NCBI RefSeq assembly: GCF_014191355.1
Contig: NZ_JACHWM010000011.1
Coordinates: 62,001 to 126,000 of the forward strand
Direction of reading: 5' to 3'
DNA from: Methylobacterium sp. R2-1
GTDB lineage: Bacteria; Pseudomonadota; Alphaproteobacteria; Rhizobiales; Beijerinckiaceae
Length of the DNA stretch: 64,000 nt
The notes under the pieces were generated by a model. That model was not told the DNA's origin, ran no database searches, and worked only from the letters and a program-made list of their open reading frames with translations. Every line of letters begins with the position of its first letter. Within the stretch, counting starts at the first letter, position 1. Below, piece after piece: positions 42,393 to 51,239 of this stretch. The translations under genes and the position numbers were made by a program.

Positions 42393-44942
42393 ATGCGGCA
42401 CTTCACGCAGGAAACGCCGGCCGCGCTCGGTGAGGTTCAGGGCGGTGACGCCTTCACCGCCCGCTGCTCCCACAGCCAGACGCGGTTCTGGCTCCTCGAC
42501 CAATTGAGGCCCGGCGACCCGAGCCTGCACGTCGCCGCCCGCTGGCGCATCGCCGGGCGGCTCGATGCCGAGATCCTCGTTCGCGGTTTCCGCATCCTTC
42601 TCGAGCGGCACGAGGCGTTGCGCACGTCGATCGTCGGGGAGGGCGGGCGGCCGGTGCAGCGGATCGCCGGATCCGTGCCGCTGCCGTTCTCCGAGATCGA
42701 CCTTTCCGGCCTGCCCGGCGACCGCCTCGGCGAGGCACGAGAGATCGCCGATTCGGAAGCCAGGAAGCCGTTCGATCTGGCGCGCGCGCCACTGCTGCGC
42801 GTGACGCTGCTGCGGCTCGGGCGCGGCGATTCCCTGCTGCTCGTCACCGCCCATCATAGCGTCTGCGACGGCTGGTCGATGGTGGTGCTGGCGCGGGAGT
42901 TCGTCGCGATCTACGGCGCCCTGAGCCGGGGGCAGGCACCGGCTCCGGCCCCTCCGGCCCTGCATTACGCCGACTTCGCCGAATGGGAGATCTCACCCGC
43001 CATCGCCGCGGCCGCGGAGCGCGACCTCGCATTCTGGGCGCGATCGCTGCGCGACCTCACACCTTTCGAGCTGCCGCCGGACCATCCGCGCCGCCCCGGC
43101 CGGGAGCGCCGCTTCGCTGCCGAGACCCGCCTGCTGCCCGCCGAACTCGGCGCCCGCATGGAGGCTTACGCGCGGGAGCACGGCGCCACGCCCTTCGTTC
43201 TCGCCTGCACCATCCTGTTCGGGCTCCTGAGCGCGCGGACCGGGCGCCTCGACATCGCCATCGGGACGCAAGTGCTCGGGCGCGACGAGATCGAGCTGGA
43301 AGGGGTCGTCGGCACCTTCGTGAACACGCTGGTCCTCCGGGCCGATCTCGGAACGGAGCAGAGCTTCGCCGAGCGGCTCGCGGCGACGCGCCGGACGATC
43401 CTCGAGGCTTGCGATCACGCGCTCGCCCCGTTCGACCGGGTGGTGCAGGCTCTGGCGCCTTGCCGCGACGGGCTGCGGCCGCCGCTGGTCTCGGTCAACA
43501 TTCGGCTGCGCCCGACGCCCGGGGCGACACGGCCCACGGCTGGGTCGGCCGAGGGAACCGCTCCGGTCCGCCTCGTCGAACTCGACTATGCCGCCAGCGG
43601 CAGCTTCTTCGACCTCGACCTCGAACTTGCGCCGACCGAGGCGGGATGGCGCTTGGTCTGCGAGTACGATGCAAGCCTCTACGAGGCACTGACCGTGGCC
43701 GGCCTGCTCGCAGACTTCGAACGCGCCGCCTGCGCAGCGGTCGGTGCGCGCCTTCCCGATCCGGCACCCTTCGCGAGAGATGCTGTTGGGAGTGTGGCCG
43801 GGGTCGTGCCCGAGGATGCCCCTCGGGACGGGCCCGTGGATCCAGCCAGCGACGAGATCAACGGGCCCGAAACGTTCCCGGAGATGGGTGGCGGGTCCGA
43901 TGACCTCCTGCCCGCGATGCGGACGATCTGGCGCGAGATGCTGGGGCGCCCGAACCTTTCCGACGACGACGATTTCTTCGCGTCCGGCGGCCACTCGCTG
44001 CTGGCGGCCCGCGTCGTCGCCCGGATCGAGGCGGCAACGGGCCGATCGGTTCCGCTCTGGTCCTTCTTCGAGGCGGGCACGGTCGCGCGGCTCTGCGCCC
44101 TGCTGAGCGGCAAGGCCTCGGCGGGCGTGCGGCACCGCTCGCTGCAGGATGTGAAGGCGGAGACACGGCCCGGCTTCACCGCGATCCATCATGCCGCAGC
44201 CGATCAGGAACTCTACCGACCGCTGGCCGAGGCCCTGGGCGTGGACCAGCCCTTCGCGACGCTGCAGCTCGAGAGCCGGCTTCCGCCGCACGAGGAGACG
44301 CTGGAGCGGCTCGCCGGCGCCTATCGCGATGCCATCGATGCCGCGCAGCCGCGAGGACCGATCCGCCTCGTCGGGTTCTGCCGCTCCGGCGTCCTCGCCT
44401 TCGAAATCGCTCGCCAGTTCGCGGAAAGGGGCCGCGACGTCGCCCTCGTCGTCCTCATTGACTGCTGGGAGCCCGGCTATTTCCGGCGTCTCGAGCCGCG
44501 CGAGCGGATCCGGGCCGCTTCCGCCTACCGGCGCGGGCGGCTCGCCGCGCTCGTCCGCCACCTGCGCCGCGATGGCGCCGGCTACCTCGTCTCGCGGGCG
44601 CGTCTCCGGCTCCGCTCGAACCGGGCCTGGCGCGGATTGCGGCGGCGCATGCATCGGGCGGGGTTCGCAGCGCCGAATCCCGAGGAAGCATTCTGGCAAG
44701 TGACCGACGATCTCGACGCGCTCGCCCTGGCCTACGAGCCGCGCCCTCATTCAGGACAGGTGCTGATCGTGCGCAGCGAGAGCATCCCGGTCGGCCCGGC
44801 ACTCGACCCGATGCTGGGCTGGCGCGCCTTTGCCGAGAATGGCGAGACCGTCAGCGTTCCGGGCTTCGGCCACGAAGGAGCCTTCTCAGCGGCCGGATGC
44901 CAGGTGATGGCCGCCAAGATCAGCCTGATGGCTTGGCGGTAA
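42393..44942 (+). CDS. Nonribosomal peptide synthetase, C-T-TE, lacking an adenylation domain
   Basis: Protein of 849 residues. Condensation domain (~25-450, HHSVCDGWS at 154), carrier domain with Ser535 (GGHSLLAAR) and a type I thioesterase (~590-849) with a full triad: Ser665 in GFCRSG, Asp690 in LIDCWEPG and His827 in GFGHEGA. No adenylation domain exists between C and T, so this carrier must be loaded in trans or skipped. ATG 42393 (AGGGCGGG site) is preferred to GTG 42378, which would overlap the upstream stop. Terminal gene of the pair; TE releases the product. Confidence 0.9.
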   Translation: MRHFTQETPAALGEVQGGDAFTARCSHSQTRFWLLDQLRPGDPSLHVAARWRIAGRLDAEILVRGFRILLERHEALRTSIVGEGGRPVQRIAGSVPLPFSEIDLSGLPGDRLGEAREIADSEARKPFDLARAPLLRVTLLRLGRGDSLLLVTAHHSVCDGWSMVVLAREFVAIYGALSRGQAPAPAPPALHYADFAEWEISPAIAAAAERDLAFWARSLRDLTPFELPPDHPRRPGRERRFAAETRLLPAELGARMEAYAREHGATPFVLACTILFGLLSARTGRLDIAIGTQVLGRDEIELEGVVGTFVNTLVLRADLGTEQSFAERLAATRRTILEACDHALAPFDRVVQALAPCRDGLRPPLVSVNIRLRPTPGATRPTAGSAEGTAPVRLVELDYAASGSFFDLDLELAPTEAGWRLVCEYDASLYEALTVAGLLADFERAACAAVGARLPDPAPFARDAVGSVAGVVPEDAPRDGPVDPASDEINGPETFPEMGGGSDDLLPAMRTIWREMLGRPNLSDDDDFFASGGHSLLAARVVARIEAATGRSVPLWSFFEAGTVARLCALLSGKASAGVRHRSLQDVKAETRPGFTAIHHAAADQELYRPLAEALGVDQPFATLQLESRLPPHEETLERLAGAYRDAIDAAQPRGPIRLVGFCRSGVLAFEIARQFAERGRDVALVVLIDCWEPGYFRRLEPRERIRAASAYRRGRLAALVRHLRRDGAGYLVSRARLRLRSNRAWRGLRRRMHRAGFAAPNPEEAFWQVTDDLDALALAYEPRPHSGQVLIVRSESIPVGPALDPMLGWRAFAENGETVSVPGFGHEGAFSAAGCQVMAAKISLMAWR

Positions 44943-45104
44943 CTCAGCCCGTTGCCGAAGGATCTCAGCGGGCACCGGAAGGGCAAGCGCGCGGACATCA
45001 GTGCCATTTGCCCGTCTATCGACGTCAAACGATGAACTGATTGCCCTACCTGTTCCAGAATGAGTAAATTATGTTAAAGACTATTCAATGATAAGCGGGG
45101 GCCA

Positions 45105-45290
45105 ATGACGACCGTTTCGCTTGTGATCTGGGGAGCGACGGGCTTTGGCCTCATGGCAGCGCTGTTTCTCCTACACGAACTCAGGAATGCACCCTACGAG
45201 GACGAACTCGAACAGGAACAAGCGTTGTCGGAAATCGAGAAGGAGAGATTACGCTATCTGTCCTTGGATGAGGCGGCTCGGCGCTCGTGA
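45105..45290 (+). CDS. Small membrane protein
   Basis: Protein of 61 residues: one N-terminal membrane helix (residues ~4-24) followed by a charged helix (ELEQEQALSEIEKERLRYL) likely to be coiled-coil. The upstream 45020-45100 segment is AT-rich and could supply a promoter. Its last 42 bp overlap the convergent glycosyltransferase gene. No family recognised; real-gene status is likely but not certain. Confidence 0.55.
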   Translation: MTTVSLVIWGATGFGLMAALFLLHELRNAPYEDELEQEQALSEIEKERLRYLSLDEAARRS

Positions 45291-46472
45291 CGCGCTCTCA
45301 CGCTGATCCCGCAGGCGCGCGGCCAGCGCCGTCCGATAGATCGTCAGCAGCGCGGCGGTCGTCGCCTCTTCGGTCCAGTCGCGCAGATAGGCGGCGCGGG
45401 CGGCCGCGCCCATCTGCCGGGCTTCCTCCGGCCGGGCTCGCAGCCGCTCGATGGCTCCCGCCAGGGCGGCGGGATCACCCGGCGTCACCAGCAGGCCGGT
45501 CACGCCGTCCTCGATGAGGTGGGCCAGGGCGCCGATCCGCGAAGCGATGACCGGCGTACCCGCGGCATAAGCCTCGGCCACGACCATCGGCAGACCCTCG
45601 TACCAGAGGGACGGCACGACGAGGGCGGTGGCCTGCCCCATCCGGGCCCGCATCTCCGCACGGGGCAGGGCGCCGAGAAGGGTCAGCCCGGCCGCACCCT
45701 CCAGCGTCGCCCGCAGCGGCCCCTCGCCGGCGACCTCGACGGGCGTGGCGAGCCGCTCGGCGGCCTGCTTCAGGATCTCGACGCCCTTCTCCGGGCTGAG
45801 GCGACCGGCGAACAGAATTCCCTCGCGCGGACCCACGGGCGGCGGCCCCGGATCGGGCAGACCGTTCGGCTTCACGAAGATGCGGTGCGCGGGCAGCCCC
45901 GACGCGACGAAGCGCCCGCGGGCGAACTCGGTCAACGCGACGAAGGCGTCGACGTCCCGCGTCCAGGTACCGGCGCGGCGGTGCCGGTCGATCATCCGCG
46001 CCACGGCAAAAGTGCCGAGCCGCGAGCCGCGGTAGCAGGCGTGGCGCACGGCCGCGTAGGAGGAGCCGGTGAGGCAGGTCTCGCAGGGGGCACCGTCGCG
46101 CATCAGCATGGCGCCGGCGCAGGCGAGTCGGAAGTTGTGCAGCGTCTGCACCGTCACCGGGCCGAGCGCCCGCACCGCCCCGTGCATGGCGGGCGACACC
46201 AGGGGAAAGGTGTTGTGGGCGTGGACTACGTCGGGCTGGAAACGCTCCACCGCCGCGACGACCCGGGCGACGCCGCGTGGCGCGTGCGGCGCCTCGAACG
46301 CCGTGCGAAGGCGATCAAGGGGCGTGCGGATGTCGTCGTTGTGGAAGGCCAGTGTCTCGACCGTGCAGCCGGCCGCGGCGAGTGCCGCGGCCTCGTGCTC
46401 CACCACCGCGTCCTCGCCGCCCCGGATCTGGTAGTGGTTGTGGACGATGAGGACGCGCAAGGGCTGACTCAC
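45249..46472 (-). CDS. GT4-family glycosyltransferase
   Basis: Protein of 407 residues with GT-B fold. RVLIVHNHYQIRGGEDAVVEHEA at the start is typical of capsule/exopolysaccharide GT4 enzymes; FAGRLSPEKGVEIL near 235 and the nucleotide-sugar block PSLWYEGLPMVVAEAYAAGTPVIAS near 308 (EX7E-type Glu) confirm the family. The start is GTG 46472. It is the last gene of a five-gene minus-strand surface-sugar operon and is 14 bp from the preceding gene. The sugar transferred is unknown. Confidence 0.9.
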   Translation of the reverse strand: MSQPLRVLIVHNHYQIRGGEDAVVEHEAAALAAAGCTVETLAFHNDDIRTPLDRLRTAFEAPHAPRGVARVVAAVERFQPDVVHAHNTFPLVSPAMHGAVRALGPVTVQTLHNFRLACAGAMLMRDGAPCETCLTGSSYAAVRHACYRGSRLGTFAVARMIDRHRRAGTWTRDVDAFVALTEFARGRFVASGLPAHRIFVKPNGLPDPGPPPVGPREGILFAGRLSPEKGVEILKQAAERLATPVEVAGEGPLRATLEGAAGLTLLGALPRAEMRARMGQATALVVPSLWYEGLPMVVAEAYAAGTPVIASRIGALAHLIEDGVTGLLVTPGDPAALAGAIERLRARPEEARQMGAAARAAYLRDWTEEATTAALLTIYRTALAARLRDQRESASRAPSRLIQGQIA

Positions 46473-46486
46473 GTTGGGCTCGCTCC

Positions 46487-47338
46487 TCAGGACCGGCGCG
46501 GCTCGGGCTGCCGCGCCATCTTCCAGAGGAAGACGGGCGCCATGACGAGGTAGCGCCGCCAGAGGCGCCGGGGCTCGCTGACGAGCCGGTGCAGCCATTC
46601 GAGGGCGAGCACCTGCATGATCTTCGGCGCCCGCTTCACCGCCCCGGAATGGAAATCGAAGGCGGCGCCGACGCCGATCAGCACCATGCCGGGCAGGCGG
46701 TCGAGATGGTCGTTCATCCAGATGTCCTGCTTCGGCGTCGACATGCCGACCCAGACGATGTGCGGCTCGGCCCGCTTGATCGCATCGGTGAGCTCCGCGT
46801 CGAGGTCCGGCGGGACGGCACCGAAAGGCGGGCAGGCGAGCCCACAGACCTGCGTGCCGGGATACTTGCGCGCGAAGTTGGCCGCGACCTGTTCGGCCAC
46901 GCCTTCCTTGCCGCCGTAGAGATAGTGGCGGATGCCCATGTTCTGCGTTGCCGAGAACATCTCCTCCATCAGCGAGGGCCCCGGCACGCGGCCGGTGCCG
47001 TGTGCGCGCAGGAACCGGCTGATGATGGTGAGCGGTGCCCCGTCGGGAGTGATCATGCTCGCCCGCTCGTGCGCGGCCCTCAGGTCGGGCTGATCCTGGG
47101 CGCACATGATCCCGTGCACGTCGCGCACGCAGATCATGCTGGTGCGCCGCGCCCGCGCCCAGCCGATGATGGTGCGCACGGCGAACGGCATGTCGATGAC
47201 GCTTACCGGGACCCCAAGGATGCGGGTCGCCGGCAGGCGGTGCGCCGCCGGCCCGTTCGCTTGGACGAGGTAGGGATCGTTCCGGTTGATCCGGAGTGCG
47301 TAGGGCCCGGAAGCCGGGATGGCGGCAGCATCACTCAT
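46487..47338 (-). CDS. WecG/TagA/CpsF-family glycosyltransferase (GT26)
   Basis: Protein of 283 residues. GT26 blocks are ILGVPVSVIDMPFAV near residue 40, MITPDGAPL near 94, YLYGGKEGVAEQVA near 137, VWVGMSTPKQDIWM near 195 and GVGAAFDFHSGAVKRAPK near 225. Members add ManNAc(A) or related sugars to a lipid-linked intermediate at the inner face of the membrane. ATG 47338 is preferred; an in-frame ATG at 47374 would add 12 residues. Fits with the UDP-sugar dehydrogenase in the same operon. Confidence 0.9.
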   Translation of the reverse strand: MSDAAAIPASGPYALRINRNDPYLVQANGPAAHRLPATRILGVPVSVIDMPFAVRTIIGWARARRTSMICVRDVHGIMCAQDQPDLRAAHERASMITPDGAPLTIISRFLRAHGTGRVPGPSLMEEMFSATQNMGIRHYLYGGKEGVAEQVAANFARKYPGTQVCGLACPPFGAVPPDLDAELTDAIKRAEPHIVWVGMSTPKQDIWMNDHLDRLPGMVLIGVGAAFDFHSGAVKRAPKIMQVLALEWLHRLVSEPRRLWRRYLVMAPVFLWKMARQPEPRRS

Positions 47339-47357
47339 CGTCACGCATCCATCGATC

Positions 47358-48296
47358 TCAGGCATCGGCGACATGCTCCCGGAACCACGCGTAGGTCGCG
47401 GCGATACCGTCCCGCAGCGGCATCTTCGGCGTCCAGCCGAGGCCGCGCAGCTTGTCCGCGGACATCAGCTTGCGCGGAGTGCCGTCGGGCTTCGTCGGAT
47501 CGCGCACGATCTCGCCCTCGAACCCGACGACGTCACAGACGAGGCGGGTCAGGTCGTAGATCGGGATATCCTCGCCCGAGCCGACATTGACGTGCTCGGC
47601 CTCCGAGTACGTCTTCATCAGGTGGATGCAGGCGTCGGCACAGTCGTCGACGTGCAGGAACTCGCGGCGCGGCGAGCCGGTGCCCCAGATCACCATCTCC
47701 TTGGCCCCGTTGCGCTTGGCCTCGTGAGCCTTGCGGATCAGGGCCGGCAGGACGTGGCTCGACGTCAGATCGAAATTATCGCCGGGTCCGTAGAGGTTGG
47801 TCGGCATGGCCGAGATGAAGTCGCGGCCGTGCTGCTGGCGATAGGCTTGCGCGAGCTTGATCCCGGCGATCTTGGCGATCGCGTACCACTCGTTGGTCGG
47901 CTCCAGCGATCCGGTCAGCAGGCTCGACTCGACGATCGGCTGCTCGGCGAATTTCGGGTAGATGCAGCTCGATCCGAGAAACAGCAGCTTGCCGACATTC
48001 TCGCGGAACGCCGCCTCGATGACGTTGGCCTCGATCATCAGGTTTTCGTAGAGGAAGTCGGCCGGGTAGGTCGCGTTGGCGAGGATGCCGCCGACCTTTG
48101 CCGCGGCCAGGAACACCGCATCCGGCCGCCGGTCGCGCATCCAGGCACGCACCGCTGCCTGGTCGCGCAGGTCGAGTTCCGCACGGGTGGCGGTGAGGAT
48201 CTCGCAATCCTCGCCCTTCAGACGCCGCATCAGGGCGCTTCCGACGAGGCCGCGGTGTCCGGCCACGAAGACGGTCTTGCCCGCCAAGCTGTACAT
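47358..48296 (-). CDS. fcl: GDP-L-fucose synthase
   Basis: Protein of 312 residues, a short-chain dehydrogenase fold enzyme that epimerises and reduces GDP-4-keto-6-deoxymannose to GDP-L-fucose. NADP site GHRGLVGSALMRRL; AAAKVGGILAN near 64; catalytic SSCIYPK (109-115) and Tyr138/Lys142 in YAIAKIAG; MPTNLYGPGDNFD near 164. The partner GDP-mannose 4,6-dehydratase (gmd) is not in this window, so its substrate must be made elsewhere. Spacing of 9-19 bp to its neighbours shows operon membership. Confidence 0.93.
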   Translation of the reverse strand: MYSLAGKTVFVAGHRGLVGSALMRRLKGEDCEILTATRAELDLRDQAAVRAWMRDRRPDAVFLAAAKVGGILANATYPADFLYENLMIEANVIEAAFRENVGKLLFLGSSCIYPKFAEQPIVESSLLTGSLEPTNEWYAIAKIAGIKLAQAYRQQHGRDFISAMPTNLYGPGDNFDLTSSHVLPALIRKAHEAKRNGAKEMVIWGTGSPRREFLHVDDCADACIHLMKTYSEAEHVNVGSGEDIPIYDLTRLVCDVVGFEGEIVRDPTKPDGTPRKLMSADKLRGLGWTPKMPLRDGIAATYAWFREHVADA

Positions 48297-48305
48297 GGAG
48301 CGTCC

Positions 48306-49277
48306 TTACAGAAGCGGGTTGGAATCGGTCGGTGCCGGGTTCTCGCGGTACCATGCGACCGTGCGCTCGATGCCCTGGACCAGGGAAACGCCCGGCGCGT
48401 AGCCGATCGCCCGCATCTTGCCGATGTCGGGGCAGCGGCGCGGCGTCGCCCCGGCGGCGGCCGGTCCGGCAATCAGATCGACCCGGGTCCCGAGCGCTTC
48501 GGCGGTGATCCGGGCGAGATCGCGGATCGCGACCTCCTCCATCGAGCCGATGTGGTAGACGTTCATGCTCTCGCCCGAGCGCCACATCCGGACGATGCCG
48601 TCAACGACGTCGCTGACGTAGCAGAAGGCGCGGGTCTCGCTGCCGTCGCCCTGAAGCGTGATCGACCCGCCGTCGCCGGCCGCGACGATCTTCTCGATCA
48701 GCTGCGGCACGACGTGCTTCCAGCCCATGTCGGGTCCGTAGACGTTGTGCGGCCGGAAGACCTGGATCTTGCGCAGCTTGTCGCGGCCGTAGTTGAAGGC
48801 GATCAGCTCCGAGATCAGCTTCGACCCGCCGTAGGAGTAGCGCGGGTTCAATGAGTCGGGGATCACCATCTCGATGTCCTCGTTCGTCGGTACGACGCGC
48901 GGGGTCTGGTAGACCTCCGCCGAGGAGGCAACGACGAGGTCGGGCACGCCGGCCTCGATGCAGGCCTCGGTGACGGCGAGCGCACCGCGCACGCCGACAT
49001 CGAGCACGAGCTGCGGCTGCGTGTAGAAGTTCTCCGTGCCGTTGACGGCGGCCAGATGAAACACGCACTCGACGCCCCGGAGCGCCTCGACCAGCGCATC
49101 CTTGTCACGCACGTCGAGCGTCGCGCGCTCGATCGCGCCCTGAGCGCTGGCCAGGCGCGAAGCCTGACCGCGGATGTAGTTGTCGATCGCGACGACCTCG
49201 TGCCCCTCGGACAGGAGCGCGCGGGTGAGGTGGGCGCCGATGAACCCGCCCGCCCCGGTGACAGCCAATCTGCTCAT
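48306..49277 (-). CDS. NAD-dependent nucleotide-sugar epimerase/dehydratase
   Basis: Protein of 323 residues of the extended SDR family. GAGGFIGAHL near residue 8 binds NAD; catalytic Tyr149 and Lys153 in YSYGGSK; FRPHNVYGPDMGW near 173 is typical of UDP-sugar 4-epimerases and decarboxylases. The exact substrate cannot be read from sequence. It overlaps the dehydrogenase gene by 4 bp and precedes fcl by 9 bp, so it presumably acts on the same nucleotide sugars. Confidence 0.85.
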   Translation of the reverse strand: MSRLAVTGAGGFIGAHLTRALLSEGHEVVAIDNYIRGQASRLASAQGAIERATLDVRDKDALVEALRGVECVFHLAAVNGTENFYTQPQLVLDVGVRGALAVTEACIEAGVPDLVVASSAEVYQTPRVVPTNEDIEMVIPDSLNPRYSYGGSKLISELIAFNYGRDKLRKIQVFRPHNVYGPDMGWKHVVPQLIEKIVAAGDGGSITLQGDGSETRAFCYVSDVVDGIVRMWRSGESMNVYHIGSMEEVAIRDLARITAEALGTRVDLIAGPAAAGATPRRCPDIGKMRAIGYAPGVSLVQGIERTVAWYRENPAPTDSNPLL

Positions 49278-50611
49278 TGAAACTTACCCACGAGGTTGCC
49301 CACGGTGACGTAGCGATTCTCCAGAACCTCCGCCGGCATCTCGCTGAGGTTGTTCCAGTAATCGTAGACGAAGGCGTCGTCCGACATCGTACCGATGATC
49401 GTTTCCAGATCGATCTTCGAATATTCCGGATGGTTGTTGGCGATCACCAGCACGTCGGCGCCCTCGCAGGCGGCGGCGAGGCTGTCGTAGGGCGTCAGCC
49501 CCGACGAGATCGCCCGGATGTGGTCCATCGGCACCACGCCGTCATAGACGCGAATCTCGGAGAACTGCTCGGTCGCCATCATCTCGCGGATGACGTGGAG
49601 CGACATCGACCCGCGCAGGTCGTCGGTCTCCGGGCGGCCCTTGAAGGCAAGGCCGGCCACCACCGCCTTGAACGGCCCGGCGCGGCGGGCCCGCAGCCGC
49701 TCGACGAGGCTGCCCACTGTCTCCGCCGGCTGGCGCTCGTTGACGAGGCGGGACGCCGCCGTGATCTCGAGGTTCACGCCCTTGCCCGAGACCGAGGACA
49801 GGAGGATGTGCGGGTCCTTCTCCAGGCAGGGTCCGCCGACGAGGCCGGGGGCGGCGACGTTGGTGCGGGTATAGCCGAGCTTGCCGTAGCGGATCACGTC
49901 GTTGGCGTTGATGCCGAGCGCGTCGCAGGCCCGCGCCACCTCGTTGGCGAAGGCGAAGTGGACGTCGCGCGAGGTGTTGTCGACGAGCTTGATCATCTCC
50001 GCCGTCTCCGGGCTCGCGACCCGGACGATGGTGTGGGTCAGGCGGCTGAACAGGGCGGCCGCCGCGTCGGAGGCATCCGGCGTCTGCCCGCCGACGATCT
50101 GCGGCAGGTTGATGAGTTCGCGCATGGCGTCGCCCTCGAGCGTCCGCTCGGGGCACATCGCGAGGTGGTAGTCGATGCCGGTGCGGTCGAGGATCGGCTT
50201 CACCACGCCCGTCGTCGTGCCGATCCGCACCGTCGAGCGCAGGATCACGGTCGCGCCCTCTGAGAAGTGCTCGGCCACTTCCCGCGTCGCCTCCTCGATC
50301 ATATCGAGGCGCGGCTCGTGCGAGCCGGGATAGAGCGGCGTGCCGACGGTGATGATGTAGTACTCGGCCCGCGGCACATCCCGCGTCGTGGTGCTGGCGA
50401 CGAAGCGGCCCTTCTTCACGACGTCGGCGAGTGCCGCCTGGAGCCCCACCTCGGCGAAGTGCGGAACGCCGGCATTGGTCTTCTCGACGACGTCCGGCCG
50501 CTTCTCGATGCCGTAGACCTGGACGCCGCGGCGCGCCAGGGCGACGGACAGAGTCAGGCCGACGTAACCGAGACCGATGATGACGACATTGGGGGCTTTC
50601 TTGGCATCCAT
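49274..50611 (-). CDS. UDP-sugar 6-dehydrogenase, UDP-ManNAc dehydrogenase (WecC) type
   Basis: Protein of 445 residues oxidising a UDP-sugar to its uronic acid with NAD. N-terminal Rossmann domain VVIIGLGYVGLTL, TVGTPLYPG near 88, CPERTLEGDAM near 153, catalytic Cys262 in GGPCLEKDP and GLAFKGRPETDDLRGSM near 327. The ERT(L)EG motif fits UDP-ManNAc/GlcNAc dehydrogenases (WecC/WbpA group) better than UDP-glucose dehydrogenase. It is the first gene of the five-gene operon; ATG 50611. Confidence 0.9.
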   Translation of the reverse strand: MDAKKAPNVVIIGLGYVGLTLSVALARRGVQVYGIEKRPDVVEKTNAGVPHFAEVGLQAALADVVKKGRFVASTTTRDVPRAEYYIITVGTPLYPGSHEPRLDMIEEATREVAEHFSEGATVILRSTVRIGTTTGVVKPILDRTGIDYHLAMCPERTLEGDAMRELINLPQIVGGQTPDASDAAAALFSRLTHTIVRVASPETAEMIKLVDNTSRDVHFAFANEVARACDALGINANDVIRYGKLGYTRTNVAAPGLVGGPCLEKDPHILLSSVSGKGVNLEITAASRLVNERQPAETVGSLVERLRARRAGPFKAVVAGLAFKGRPETDDLRGSMSLHVIREMMATEQFSEIRVYDGVVPMDHIRAISSGLTPYDSLAAACEGADVLVIANNHPEYSKIDLETIIGTMSDDAFVYDYWNNLSEMPAEVLENRYVTVGNLVGKFQ

Positions 50612-51239
50612 GACAGGGTCCCGTCTGCGAGCAATCTGCGAAATCTCTGACCCGACCTGAATTCTGGCGCGAGGCAGGCGCCGCGTCAGCCTCCGTCCTC
50701 GAACGGCCGGGACCGCCGACGACTGTGTTGTGTCGGTTCAGCAAACTGCGTGCCTCAGGAAAGCCGTATCAAAACGGGATCGGCGGCCCGTCGGTGGACA
50801 CTTTGACCGCGCCCCTTGACGGATTCGGGACTCCGAGCCCGCCGCGCGGCAGATGGCGCGGCGGGCGCTGGAACAGGCACTGTCGGCCTTCCCGCCCTGA
50901 TGTCTGCGGCGGCGGGCCGGCGTGCGGGGCGTCATACCGGGACCAGGAGTCGGCGATGCGGGCCGAGCCCATCGCCCGACCTATGCCGGTCCAGCAAATG
51001 ATGCGTGATGACCGGCCTGGCGGGTCCCAGGAGAGGCAACGGGCGACGTGTGGATTCTCACGCGGCGCAACCATCGGATCGATTTCGTCTTTTCTTGTGC
51101 TTCACTTGCGGCCCGACCTTCGGGCATGCCTTAGATGCAAGCACGAGTTCCGCACCCGCCACGGCGAGCGGCCTCGCTTGAACGCGCCGCCCCTCCTCGT
51201 CACTCAGGCCACTCCCGAGCCTGCATCTCGCCCGGGTTG
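50612..51239. other. Long divergent intergenic region
   Basis: 628 bp between the sugar-dehydrogenase start (minus) and the mrp operon start (plus). No gene with family features, tRNA or repeat is visible. It probably carries promoters for both operons. Open frames are present on both strands, as expected at this GC. Confidence 0.5.
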
